From Clostridium tepidum (lineage in GTDB: Bacteria; Bacillota; Clostridia; Clostridiales; Clostridiaceae), in assembly GCF_002008345.1 (NCBI RefSeq), contig NZ_MRAE01000007.1, forward strand, positions 45,226-109,225: DNA of 64,000 nucleotides, given 5' to 3'. Both the position numbers and the translations under genes were made by a program. Of this stretch, positions 1-9,194 are shown in pieces (the stretch's first letter is position 1; each line of letters opens with the position of its first letter). Under the pieces are notes generated by a model, which was not told the origin of the DNA, made no database searches, and saw nothing but the letters and a program-made list of their open reading frames with translations.

Positions 1-1189
1 TTTTTTCTATTTCTTCTTTACTGTATCCCAATGATGTTAAAATTGCTTCAGTATCTTCACCAAGTTTTGGTGCTGATTTATATGGTCTTAATCCAGCTTC
101 AGTAAACTTAACAGGTGAATTAACTAGTATACCAGTATTTCCACTGTCATATGTTGTCTTGAATAAATAGTCATTTGCCCATGCTTGCTCGTCTTCTAAT
201 ATATCTTCACAGTATTGTAATTTTTCATATGGTAAGTCAGCTTTATCTAATAAATCTGCCCATTCTTTTAAATCCTTTTTAATAAATTCTTTTTCTAATA
301 TTCCAACAAATGTTTCAACATGTTTTACTACTTCAGATTGTTTATTAAATCTTGAATCTTCTATTAGATCAGGTCTATTTATTACTTCTTTACAGAATTT
401 AGGGAACCATGCATCATATTTAAGTAATGCTAATTGTATCCATCTATCATCTTTACATTTATAAGTTGTTGCTAATGGGTTATTTGGAGTTCTTCTTGAT
501 AATGGCATTTTATTTCCATATTGAGCTGTAGTAATCATAAGTCCCATACCAAATATAGCTGTTTGATATAAACTTACTGTAACTCTGTCACCTTTTCCAG
601 TTAATGTCTTTTTATGAAGTGCTGCTAAAATACCTGCTGCTAAACTTATACCAGCATAGTGGTCACCAAAACCTGCATTTGTATTAGCTGGAGATGTTTC
701 TTTTTCCATTAAAGATGTGCTTACAGCTCCTCTTGCAAAATATGCAGTATAGTCAAATCCAGGCTTATCTTTAAGTGGTCCTTTTTCTCCATATCCTAAT
801 ATATGTGCATGTATTAATGAAGGATATTTATCCTTTAATTGCTCATAAGATAGTCCACTTCTTTGTAATGCTTTTTCTCTTACATTTGTAACAAATACGT
901 CTGCATCTTTAAGTAATTTTCCTAATACCTCTTTACCTTTTTCACTTCTAGTATTTACTGCAATACCTCTTTTATTTCCATTTTCAAGTTCAAACATAGG
1001 ATTTTCGTCATCTCTTGCTGGTGAATTATATACTCCACCTACAACTCTTATATTATCTCCTTGAATTGGTTCTATTTTAATTACGTCAGCTCCCCAATCA
1101 GCTAATAATTTTGCACAACTTGGAGCTGCTACAAAGCTTGATAATTCAACTACTTTTACGCCTTCTAGAGCTAAACCTTCTTTTGTCAT
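1..1189 (-). CDS. hadA: 2-hydroxyisocaproate-type CoA-transferase (partial)
   Basis: Class III (CaiB/BaiF) CoA-transferase; 396 codons are visible and the C-terminus runs off the left edge. From memory the protein is much closer to C. difficile HadA than to C. sporogenes FldA: for example KVVELSSF at residues 12-19, DENPMFELENGNK around 61-73 and the segment GFGDHYAG at 173-180. In that segment Asp176 is the expected catalytic aspartate that forms the enzyme-CoA anhydride. HadA moves CoA between acyl-CoA and (R)-2-hydroxyacids in the reductive branch of leucine or phenylalanine fermentation, feeding the oxygen-sensitive dehydratase. The ATG at 1187-1189 follows a good AAGGAGG ribosome site. 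The activator and dehydratase subunits (hadI, hadB, hadC) would be expected further left, outside the window. FldA-like specificity for aryl substrates cannot be excluded. Confidence 0.85.
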   Translation of the reverse strand, partial: MTKEGLALEGVKVVELSSFVAAPSCAKLLADWGADVIKIEPIQGDNIRVVGGVYNSPARDDENPMFELENGNKRGIAVNTRSEKGKEVLGKLLKDADVFVTNVREKALQRSGLSYEQLKDKYPSLIHAHILGYGEKGPLKDKPGFDYTAYFARGAVSTSLMEKETSPANTNAGFGDHYAGISLAAGILAALHKKTLTGKGDRVTVSLYQTAIFGMGLMITTAQYGNKMPLSRRTPNNPLATTYKCKDDRWIQLALLKYDAWFPKFCKEVINRPDLIEDSRFNKQSEVVKHVETFVGILEKEFIKKDLKEWADLLDKADLPYEKLQYCEDILEDEQAWANDYLFKTTYDSGNTGILVNSPVKFTEAGLRPYKSAPKLGEDTEAILTSLGYSKEEIEK

Positions 1190-1940
1190 TTTAACATTCC
1201 TCCTTAAATATTAAACTTTACTATATTGAAATGGATAAGCTTGCCTTGCTTTTAGAAGGTAAACTTGTACCAAATTCATCTAAATAATAAATCTGTACCT
1301 AAATTCACTAAATATAAAGCAAATTTTATTAAATAGTTAAAAATAAACTTGTACCAAATTCATTAAAGTAATTAATACTACAACAATTTACCCTGTTTAT
1401 TAAATAATTTATTTTATCTAACCTTTAAAAATAGTTAAAAATTTAACAAATTTATTCATTGTTTTTCACCATTAATATTAAATCAAATTTATTTTATAAG
1501 AATTAAAATTAATTTTTTATTAAAAGAGTTCTTTGTTATATCTATTACTATAGCTATAATCGTGTGTATAGTTATATTTTACTTTTTTATAGTATATTTA
1601 TATTTTTTTATTTTTCTTTGTATCTAATATACTATTATTCAATAATTTTAATATTATGCTTAATTATAATTGTTAAAAAAAGTACAAATATTTTTAGAAA
1701 CTTTTTATTTAATCCTTATAGTAATTTATATTTATTTCAAAAACTTTTTAGTACTATTTTTTAAATTTTTATATTGTTATTTTAAATTTATAGTTATATA
1801 TTTTTCTTATATAATTTTTATATGATTTTAAAAAAACATTTATTATTTAAATTATCTAAAAATATATTAAACTTCTCTACAAATAAGAGTTCTCTTCCTC
1901 ATATTTAGATATATATGTGGTAGCCACATTAAAAATTACA
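1190..1940. other. Long AT-rich intergenic region upstream of hadA
   Basis: About 750 bases without a credible gene between two minus-strand genes. It contains the three GTACC-centred repeats described separately, a very AT-rich stretch at about 1500-1860, and a short perfect hairpin at 1915-1929 (ATGTGG, TAG loop, CCACAT) just past the end of the flavodoxin/ferredoxin gene. The hairpin has no T-run, so it is at best a weak terminator. A 66-codon reading frame at 1564-1764 is low-complexity Ile/Phe/Tyr and has no ribosome site. Confidence 0.6.
1261..1368. repeat. Three direct repeats upstream of hadA
   Basis: Three degenerate copies of a ~24-base unit lie at about 1261-1284, 1288-1311 and 1345-1368. 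Each contains TGTACC followed by an AAATTCA core and TAAA. The GTACC cores start at 1266, 1295 and 1351. All sit 70-180 bases upstream of the hadA start on the template side, the usual place for regulator sites. No palindrome is evident, so protein-binding sites are an inference. Confidence 0.6.
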
Positions 1941-2759
1941 TTAAATAAATAATTCAGGTTCTCTTCTATATTTAAAATTATTTTCTAATTCTTCTTTATG
2001 TTTTAGATATCCAACATCATCAAAATATTTTGCTTCTACAGGACATTTTTTAATACAGGATCCACATTTTATACAAATTCCATTTAGTTTAGTTACATCT
2101 TCAAATTGAATAGATCCCATAGGGCAAAGCTTTGCACAAAGCTTGCAATTTATACAATCATTATCTGTTTTGGGTTTAACTTTTCTTATATCAATAGGCT
2201 CTCCATTTTCATCCTTAGGCATATAATACTTTCTATAAGGTGTATTCCCTTTTACAGCTATTTTTTTTATTAATTTTTTATTTATAATTTTTTCATATAT
2301 TTCATCACCAAAAGATTTAATTATATCCATATCTTTTTCATCTGGTCTATTTTTTGCAAGGGTCTTAGAAAAAGAATGCTCACCTATAAATGCTGCACCT
2401 GCAACAACCTTAAAGCCATCTGATTCTAATATGTCTTTTAGTTCTATTAATGCATCATCATAATTTCTATTTCCATAAACTACTACTGCTATTGCCAAAG
2501 CATCATTACCAATAATAGTTTTTAAATATTTTAAAAGCACATTAGGAACTCTACCTGCATAAACAGGAACTCCTACTACAACAATGTCTTCTTTTGAAAA
2601 AGCCATAACTTTTTCTCTTACCTTTGGTAATGTAAAATCAATCGTATTTATCTTTTCTTTTGCCTTAAAATCTTCTGAAAGCTTTTCTGCTATACCACAT
2701 ACTACTTTTTTAGTTGTATCTGTAGCACTAAAGTACATTGTATTTATTCTCTTATTCAT
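1941..2759 (-). CDS. EFR1-type flavodoxin/2[4Fe-4S] ferredoxin fusion
   Basis: 272-residue electron-transfer protein. The N-terminal ~170 residues look like a flavodoxin: an FSATDTTKKV phosphate-loop-like segment near residues 10-19 and VVVGVPVYAGRVP near 60-72. The C-terminal third carries two ferredoxin motifs, CINCKLCAKLCP and CIKCGSCIKKCP, each binding one [4Fe-4S] cluster. This matches the EFR1 family of anaerobes, whose partners are mostly unknown. A strong GGGAGGG ribosome site precedes ATG 2757-2759. The gene is monocistronic here. It lies beside hadA and the reductive-activation pair, which also need low-potential electrons, but a functional link is only inference. Confidence 0.8.
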   Translation of the reverse strand: MNKRINTMYFSATDTTKKVVCGIAEKLSEDFKAKEKINTIDFTLPKVREKVMAFSKEDIVVVGVPVYAGRVPNVLLKYLKTIIGNDALAIAVVVYGNRNYDDALIELKDILESDGFKVVAGAAFIGEHSFSKTLAKNRPDEKDMDIIKSFGDEIYEKIINKKLIKKIAVKGNTPYRKYYMPKDENGEPIDIRKVKPKTDNDCINCKLCAKLCPMGSIQFEDVTKLNGICIKCGSCIKKCPVEAKYFDDVGYLKHKEELENNFKYRREPELFI

Positions 2760-3422
2760 CAGTTTTTATCCCTCCCAAAATTGCATCAAAACACTTAAAA
2801 CCGTTTAAAATTACTTTTAATATACCATCAAATTAGTTAAAATCACTATTAACTATGTAAATATTGTATTAAAGTAATTAAATTTATTCTATATAACTCT
2901 AAATACATATTAAGCTAATTAAAAATTATTTTGTATCATTGTAAAATTATTCTATATAACTTTAAATATGTATCAAGGTATAAAAAAACTATTCTGTAGC
3001 ATTCTATATAGTAACCTAATTAAAACTAATCTAGTTTACTCTAAATGTATATCACTCTAAATTAAATCTACTTTGAATTATTTTAAATATTGTGAAAATA
3101 CTCTAGATTATTTAAAACTATAAAAAATACTAAAATATACAGGCATTACATATGAGCTTAAATAAAACTTTATGTCTTTTATTTAATACTATTAATTAAT
3201 TATAGGATATATTACTAAAATTTAAAAAGAATATATTCCTAACAGATTTAATTTTAAGGATTAAATATCTTTAAAATGGAACCTGCAAATAAAAATTGAA
3301 TATATCTTCACAACACTTATCTCAAAATTTTGTTACAAATATCGTTTACATATTATGTATTTTATGTCATATTATATATTGTAACTATTTAAATATATTT
3401 GCTAATAAGGATAGGTGAATAC
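2760..3422. other. Divergent intergenic region with direct repeats
   Basis: About 660 bases between the divergent flavodoxin/ferredoxin gene and the dehydratase-like gene. It holds the 27-base direct repeat listed separately plus weaker relatives of it near 3000-3060. No convincing gene or structured RNA was seen. Confidence 0.55.
2884..2973. repeat. 27-base direct repeat pair
   Basis: Two copies of a 27-base unit beginning TTATTCTATATAAC at 2884-2910 and 2947-2973 match at 24 of 27 positions and are spaced 63 bases start to start. They lie in the divergent promoter region between the EFR1-type gene and the dehydratase-like gene. A role in regulating either gene is inference. Confidence 0.7.
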
Positions 3423-4691
3423 ATGGATTTAATTAAATACTATGGATCAAAGATAAAAAATAATATAGATAATCCATCACGTACTCGTACTCTTTTAAAA
3501 ACAGGATATAATCTTAATTATAAATTTATGGACAAGTTTCCTAACCGTAAGCTTCCTTCATCCTTACAGTATCTTGAAAAAATATGTATGAAATTTATAT
3601 TAGAACCTCTTAAATATCCAAAACAAACTGCAATGGTAAATTTATTTGCTCCTTGTGAGTTTTTGCATGCTTTAAATATTTATCCTATGTTTGTTGAAGG
3701 AACTGCTTCTTATTTATCTGGTACAAAATGTGAAGATGCCTTTATAGATTATGCAGAAAAGATGAATATTCCAGAAACTCTTTGTAGTTATCATAAAACT
3801 TTTATAGGAGCCATTGAATCAAATGTTATACCAAAACCTCGATTCTCAGTTACAACTACCATGGCCTGTGATGCCAATATAAATACTTTTAGGCATATTT
3901 CAAATTGTTATGACATTGAACTATATATTATAGATATTCCTTATGAATATTCAAAAGATGGAGAAGAATATGTAGTCTCTCAATTACATGAAATGGTAGA
4001 AATGATTCAAGATATAATGAAAGTTAAATTAAATGAAGATAATTTAAAAAGAGTACTTCATATTGAAAATCTTTCAAGAAAATATCAGTTAAAATATATG
4101 AAAGAACTTTCTATTAGATATTTTCCTAATACATTGACCTTTGAAATGTATAAACTTTTTACTTCTCACGTAGCTATGGGAAGATTAGAGACTTTAAAAT
4201 TTTATAAAAAAATTTATGAAGATATACTTACATATAGCAAATGTAAATGCAAAAAATTTTTATGGGTTCATTTACTACCCTTTTATCAAGAAACTCTAAA
4301 AAAATATTTTAACAATAATAAAGAAATGCAATTGTTAGCCTCCGATTTATCTTTTGATTATTTAGCGGAACTTGACATAAAAAATCCTTACAATTCAATA
4401 GCAAAAAAGCTCATACTAAATCATTTTAATGGACCTCAGTTAAGGAGGGCTGAAAGTATATTAAATGTAGCAAAAATTCTTAATGCAGATGCGGTAATAA
4501 ATTTTTGCCACTGGGGTTGTAAACAATCCAACGGAGGAGCAATACTACTTAAAAAAGTTATGGAAAAAAATAATATTCCTTATCTATCTATAGATGGAGA
4601 TGGGGTTGATAGGCGAAATTCTCATGATGGTCAACTTCGCACTAGATTAGAGGCATTTTTTGAAATTTTGAAAAATAATGAACAAACATAA
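3423..4691 (+). CDS. 2-hydroxyacyl-CoA dehydratase-like iron-sulfur protein (HgdB/DCCP type)
   Basis: 422-residue member of the HgdB/BcrC/FldB superfamily (PF06050). It keeps the family's Cys-bearing segments NLFAPCEF (Cys78), TLCSYHK (Cys121), TTTMACDAN (Cys149) and FCHWGCKQSNGG (Cys362, Cys366), and the typical end GQLRTRLEAF. The start is ATG 3423, because AGGATAGGTG sits just before it; an upstream TTG at 3399 would swallow that ribosome site. No second dehydratase subunit is adjacent. Instead the next gene is a dehydratase-like/activase fusion. Ten cysteines and a single-subunit layout also fit the double-cubane-cluster proteins reduced by an ATP-dependent activase in Carboxydothermus. 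Substrate unknown. Confidence 0.75.
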   Translation: MDLIKYYGSKIKNNIDNPSRTRTLLKTGYNLNYKFMDKFPNRKLPSSLQYLEKICMKFILEPLKYPKQTAMVNLFAPCEFLHALNIYPMFVEGTASYLSGTKCEDAFIDYAEKMNIPETLCSYHKTFIGAIESNVIPKPRFSVTTTMACDANINTFRHISNCYDIELYIIDIPYEYSKDGEEYVVSQLHEMVEMIQDIMKVKLNEDNLKRVLHIENLSRKYQLKYMKELSIRYFPNTLTFEMYKLFTSHVAMGRLETLKFYKKIYEDILTYSKCKCKKFLWVHLLPFYQETLKKYFNNNKEMQLLASDLSFDYLAELDIKNPYNSIAKKLILNHFNGPQLRRAESILNVAKILNADAVINFCHWGCKQSNGGAILLKKVMEKNNIPYLSIDGDGVDRRNSHDGQLRTRLEAFFEILKNNEQT

Positions 4692-4956
4692 TATTAAATA
4701 TAAGAAGTTATGGATTTACTTTTAAAAATATTAATAAAAGCAAATTAGTTAAGAAATTAGAAAAATATTACGTAGATTGCAACGTAAAATATAAATTAAA
4801 TAAAGAAAGGAGGAAGTTCGTCAAAACTAACAACATTATAAAACTTGAAAAACAAATTATATATAAACTAAAGTAGTTTAGGCAAAATGAAATGTGCTAA
4901 ACAAAACTTAAGTAAGCTTAAAGAGTTTTATAAGGTTTTGGCAACGTTATTTAAAT
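4692..4956. other. Spacer with an orphan Shine-Dalgarno
   Basis: 265 bases between the two co-directional genes of the reductive-activation module. A perfect AAAGGAGG lies at 4806-4813, but no ATG, GTG or TTG follows at a usable distance. A 29-codon frame, ATG 4887 to a stop near 4976, overlaps the next gene's start out of frame. No terminator-like hairpin was seen, so the two genes may be co-transcribed. Confidence 0.5.
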
Positions 4957-6642
4957 ATGTTTGCATATACTTGTAAGTATACTCCTATTTCCATACTTGA
5001 AGCTTTTGATGAAGTTCCCGTAAAAATAAATTCTACAGCATATTCTTTTGATAAATCTGATGCACTTATGCACCCAAATATGTGTACATATTGCAAAGCA
5101 TTACTTGAAAATCTTATGAATTGTAATAGTAATCAATTAATACTTATGAATTGTTGCGATAGTATGAGAAGATTATATGATGTTTTAAAATATCAATCAA
5201 ATATCAAATATTTATATATGATAGATTTACCTCACAAAAATAATTGTTGCTCTCGTATCTTACTTAAAGAATCCTTTATAAAATTTATAGACAACTATGA
5301 AAAGTTTAGTAATAAAAAATTTAACATAGAAAAGTTCAAATTATCTATAGAAAAGCATATTACTCACAGCAACAATTTAAATAATAATTATAATAATAGT
5401 ATTGCTCTTTTAGGTGGGAGATGTGATGAACCTTTTGTAAATATAATAGAAAACTATATCGGATCTTCAGTATTAAATCTTACATGCACAGGGGAAAATT
5501 TTATATTTGACAAACTACCAAATTTATCTTCTGTAGATGAACTAATTTTATGGTATGCTGAGGCTATTTTATCTCAGATTCCTTGCATGAGAATGTCTGA
5601 TATTTCCTGTAGAAAAAAACTTATTCTTTCTAATGATATATTAGGAATTATTTATAATACAGTAAAATTCTGTGATTATTACTCTTTTGAATATGCATCA
5701 ATTAAAAATAAAATTAATATTCCTATATTAAAGCTTGAAACTGATTATACTAATCAAAGTAGAGGGCAACTAAAAACTAGAGTAGAGGCTTTTATTGAAA
5801 AATTAAAAAAACAAAGAAAACCAATCGATAAAACTCCATATAATCCAAAAAATAATTACTATGTTGCAGGTATTGATATCGGCTCAACTTCTACTAATGT
5901 AGTTATATTAGATAAAGATAAAAATATTATAAGTTACTCCATAGTAAGTACTGGTGCTAAAAGTATTCATGGTGCAAAAACAGCACTAGATGATGCATTA
6001 AAAAAAGCTCATATTTCAAAGGATAATATTAAATATATTGTTTCCACTGGTTATGGAAGAATAAATATTCCTTTTGCTAATGAAAATATTACTGAAATAA
6101 CCTGCCATGGCATTGCAGCTCATTATTTAAATCCTAATGTAAGAACAGTTATAGATATAGGTGGTCAAGACAGTAAAGTAATAAAATTAGATGATAAGGG
6201 TAACATAAAAGACTTTGCTATGAATGATAAATGCGCTGCTGGTACTGGCCGTTTTTTAGACATGATGGCTAGAACACTACAAATAAATATTGATGAAATG
6301 AGTAAAGAAGGCCTTCACTGGAATGAAAATCTTAAAATAACAAATATGTGCACTGTATTTGCAGAATCAGAGGTTATATCACTTATAGCTGAAAACAAAG
6401 AAAAGTGTGATATAATTCATGGACTTAATGATTCAATAGCATCAAAAATACTCTCCTTGTTAAATAGAGTAGGTAACGGGGGAGATTATATGATGACTGG
6501 AGGTGTAGCAAAAAATCTAGGAGTAGTAAAAGCCCTAGAAACAAAACTTAATAGCAAAATATTTATATGCGAAGAACCTCAAATATGTGGCGCTTTAGGA
6601 GCAGCTTTAATAGCTCTAAAAAATATAACTAAACTTTATTAA
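4957..6642 (+). CDS. Fusion of HgdB-like domain and acyl-CoA dehydratase activase
   Basis: 561 residues in two parts. Residues 1-285 resemble a shortened dehydratase subunit: YTCKYTPISILEAF at the start, MCTYC (43-46), NCCDSMRRLYDVL near 65-77, GGRCDEPF (153-160), and a GQLKTRVEAF end typical of the family. Residues 300-561 are a BadF/BcrA/HgdC-type ATPase: phosphate-1 loop GIDIGSTSTN (305-314), DIGGQDSK (400-407), and the two cysteines expected to bridge a dimer-shared [4Fe-4S] cluster, Cys426 in NDKCAAGTGRF and Cys465 in TNMCTVFAESE. Such activases use ATP to drive a low-potential electron into the partner's cluster, here most likely the preceding gene product. No good ribosome site precedes ATG 4957; the start was chosen because family members begin near YTCKYTP. 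Confidence 0.75.
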   Translation: MFAYTCKYTPISILEAFDEVPVKINSTAYSFDKSDALMHPNMCTYCKALLENLMNCNSNQLILMNCCDSMRRLYDVLKYQSNIKYLYMIDLPHKNNCCSRILLKESFIKFIDNYEKFSNKKFNIEKFKLSIEKHITHSNNLNNNYNNSIALLGGRCDEPFVNIIENYIGSSVLNLTCTGENFIFDKLPNLSSVDELILWYAEAILSQIPCMRMSDISCRKKLILSNDILGIIYNTVKFCDYYSFEYASIKNKINIPILKLETDYTNQSRGQLKTRVEAFIEKLKKQRKPIDKTPYNPKNNYYVAGIDIGSTSTNVVILDKDKNIISYSIVSTGAKSIHGAKTALDDALKKAHISKDNIKYIVSTGYGRINIPFANENITEITCHGIAAHYLNPNVRTVIDIGGQDSKVIKLDDKGNIKDFAMNDKCAAGTGRFLDMMARTLQINIDEMSKEGLHWNENLKITNMCTVFAESEVISLIAENKEKCDIIHGLNDSIASKILSLLNRVGNGGDYMMTGGVAKNLGVVKALETKLNSKIFICEEPQICGALGAALIALKNITKLY

Positions 6643-6706
6643 AACTAAAATTAGCAATTTAATCATATGTATATTTGTTTATTACATTCATTTTTTATCT
6701 AATGAT

Positions 6707-6804
6707 TATCCGCTCCAATACTTCCATCACACTTTGTAAAAGAATTTGCTCCAAATAGATGATTTTCTGCTCTTTCTTTTCAAAGTAGGAGTAAAGAGCG
6801 GATA
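6707..6804. repeat. 98-bp structured repeat (copy A)
   Basis: The element is bounded by a perfect 9-base inverted repeat, TATCCGCTC at 6707-6715 and GAGCGGATA at 6796-6804. It contains a competing 7-base pairing, GCTCTTT near 6768-6774 with AAAGAGC near 6793-6799. It lies between convergent genes and has no T-run. Its interior (6731-6800) is clearly similar to 20613-20690: TTTG-AAAAGAA, CCAAAT and CTTCAAAGTA-like blocks occur in the same order. This suggests a dispersed repeat family or structured RNA. Identity unknown. Confidence 0.65.
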
Positions 6805-6822
6805 GGTGCTTAATAAATATTT

Positions 6823-7974
6823 TTATAGCTTTTGTGCAATTCTATTTAATTCTTCACTCATAGAAGTTATTTCTTCTATACCTGCAGTAATTTGCTGCGA
6901 AGCTGCTGCTTGCTCTTGACTTGAAATTAATGAATTTTGGCTTTTTTTACCTACATCTTCTACTTTTGCTTTAATATTATCTGTTAATTCCTTAATCTTT
7001 GGTACTGTACTTTTTGATTGCTCTGACAATCTTCTTATTTCTTTTGCAACTACTCCAAAACCTTTACCTACTTCTCCTGCTCTAGCAGCTTCAATAGCTG
7101 CATTTAATCCAAGCATCTTTGTTTCATCAGCTATTTCCTTTATAAAAGAAGATATTTCATTTATTTCTTCTGATACAGTTATTATTTTATTTATCTCTTG
7201 ATTTAAATCTTGCTCATTAGTATGTATTTGAGATGCAGATGCTGCCAACTGTTCAATAGTAGAAGATATCTCTGAAAGATTATCTTCAAGATTACTAGAC
7301 ATAGTTCTTAGTTTATTTGCAACTTCCTGTGGCATAATTATACAGAAAGTTCCTATAACTTTTTTTGTATCTTCATCATCAAACAATGGATATCCTGATA
7401 AAATTACAGGCACTCCATATTCTAAAGTTTTCACTTGTTCTAACTGTGGTTTTCCTGTTTTTATTACTTTACTTGCTATATTATCCTTTTTAATTTCATC
7501 TCCAGATTTTATAGATGCAACATCAAATTTTTCTGAAGATTGTACATTTACAATTTTATTTAAATCTGTTGTAAATAAAAATGCTCCTTCAGGAAACATT
7601 TCTCTTAACATTGGCGCAAAACTTCCAAAAGACTTACCAATAGGGTGTATTTTAGGCACTGCCATAGCGAAAGCTCCAACTACATTATCTTCTTCGTCTA
7701 CAATTGGAATTGATGTAATAGTCAATCTTGTTCCATAAACAGAACGATCAATGTTTTGAGATATAACCTTCCTTTGGCGCATTGCAATAAAAGTAGTACT
7801 GTCACTAGCTAGTTTATTTCCTACGCTAAGTAATTTAATGTTAAGTGAATCAGAAGATTTTACCCATACTATAGTATCTCCTTCAATTATTCCAAATATA
7901 ACCCCTCCTGGAATTGTATTTACCTGTACTTGTGCTAATACCTTTAAACTTTCTAACTCATTTACTGAAATCAT
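6823..7974 (-). CDS. Soluble methyl-accepting chemotaxis protein
   Basis: 383-residue chemoreceptor with no transmembrane segment. Residues 1-230 form an alpha/beta sensory part, apparently two related halves, each ending in a strand like [11 protein letters not shown] or [10 protein letters not shown]. The C-terminal ~140 residues are the signalling coiled coil, with the conserved hairpin [33 protein letters not shown] near 290-325 that contacts CheA and CheW. The signalling domain is shorter than in classical receptors. It would act in the cytoplasm and sense an internal ligand or redox state. A GGGAGGA ribosome site precedes ATG 7972-7974. No other che gene is nearby; the ligand is unknown. 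Confidence 0.88.
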   Translation of the reverse strand: MISVNELESLKVLAQVQVNTIPGGVIFGIIEGDTIVWVKSSDSLNIKLLSVGNKLASDSTTFIAMRQRKVISQNIDRSVYGTRLTITSIPIVDEEDNVVGAFAMAVPKIHPIGKSFGSFAPMLREMFPEGAFLFTTDLNKIVNVQSSEKFDVASIKSGDEIKKDNIASKVIKTGKPQLEQVKTLEYGVPVILSGYPLFDDEDTKKVIGTFCIIMPQEVANKLRTMSSNLEDNLSEISSTIEQLAASASQIHTNEQDLNQEINKIITVSEEINEISSFIKEIADETKMLGLNAAIEAARAGEVGKGFGVVAKEIRRLSEQSKSTVPKIKELTDNIKAKVEDVGKKSQNSLISSQEQAAASQQITAGIEEITSMSEELNRIAQKL

Positions 7975-8244
7975 AATATGTCCTCCCTGTATAAAGAATG
8001 TTCATCATAAACACATAAAATATTAAAACACTAATTTTTATATTATATATACTTTAATAATAAAAATATCTTCCCAATATTATTTATAAATAATCACCTC
8101 TTTTTTTATATATTTTACATAATTCTACATAGCGTTTCTTATTTCCTTCTAATTTTATGGTTATAACCTTATACTTTATAGGGATTAATACGGACAAATT
8201 ATAGCTTTTATTTACTTTTTTTCACAAAACAAATCATATACTTA
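7975..8244. other. Intergenic, no recognisable element
   Basis: 270 AT-rich bases between the chemoreceptor start and the end of the histidine kinase remnant. No hairpin with a T-run and no coding potential were seen. Confidence 0.4.
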
Positions 8245-9194
8245 TCATTTTCTAAGTGTATACTTTAATTTTTGTGTTTGAGAGATATGTATATCCTCCT
8301 TGGGAATTCCTAATCCTGTATCTTCAACTGTAATAACAATTTTATTTTTATTTATATGTGAGCCAATAATTATTTTTCCTTGCTCAGGCGTAAACTTTAA
8401 ACTATTATCTACAAATATTCGCAAGGCTTGTTTTAACAATTTATAATCTGCAAAAACTAAAATATTATCATTGCTTTCATTAATAATATCATGACTTAAA
8501 TCTATTAACCTGGTTTCTCGTACAACCTCATCCAATAATTTATTTATATAAAATTCTTCTTTATGAATCTTCTGAGTTTTTTTATCAGCTCTTGCTAAAA
8601 ATAATAATTTTTCAACTAAATTCTTCATATTTTCTGCTTCATCTTTAATAGCAGTAACAGCTTCTTCTAAAACTTGTCTATCATCTTTTCCCCATCTATA
8701 AAGCATATTTGCATATCCTTGATTATAATAATAATTAAAATAAAAATATTCATTACTCCTAAAATAATAAAATATAACAAAAAATATTCATTTTCCTTTT
8801 TCAAATCACTTATAACTTGTATATAATATATTTTATCTTTTAATTCAAAACTTTTATTTAAAATTAATTTTTCTAAATTATCATTTCCTATTATAAGGTA
8901 TGTATTATTTGATATTATTTCTGAATACATATTTAAGTTATTTTTATCCTCTTTTATTAAAAAGCTCCTAAAAGCAAATAAAGCTGCATATGTAAATAAA
9001 AATAACAATATTGATATTATAAGTGTATACATAAAATTCAATTTAAAAGTAATAGAAAATCTTAACCTTATTTTAAACGTATCTAATAAAGTTTTAATAA
9101 TTCTTGGGATTGCTACTATTACCTTCTTTGTAATTATATAGGTATATTTAAAAACATCTTTAATAAACTTTAAACAGCTTAGTATTTTATTCAT
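8245..9194 (-). pseudogene. Sensor histidine kinase remnant with two deletions
   Basis: Two out-of-phase reading frames together make a broken kinase. Frame one (start 9194) gives a cytoplasmic lead, TM1 (FMYTLIISILLFLFTYAALF), a ~70-residue extracellular loop and TM2 (FIILGVMNIFILIIIII). Near 8728 the sequence jumps into another frame reading QGYANMLYRWGKDD, which in intact kinases follows the SHELxTPI histidine box. So the HAMP linker and the phospho-accepting histidine are missing. Frame two continues through the dimerisation helix (ENMKNLVEKLLFLARADKK), the N box (FVDNSLKFTPE) and the G1 box (VEDTGLGIPKEDI), then ends at 8245 without the G2 box. It cannot autophosphorylate. It overlaps the upstream regulator remnant by 8 bases, as in a normal operon. 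Confidence 0.88.

Noticed and set aside
1564..1764. 66-codon plus-strand frame rich in Ile, Phe, Tyr
   Set aside because: Low-complexity AT-rich DNA, no ribosome site, no recognisable domain.
1915..1929. Terminator after the EFR1-type gene
   Set aside because: The 6-base stem has no following T-run on the minus strand; noted only as a weak hairpin.
3399..3422. TTG start for the dehydratase-like gene
   Set aside because: It would translate through the AGGATAGGTG ribosome site that clearly serves ATG 3423.
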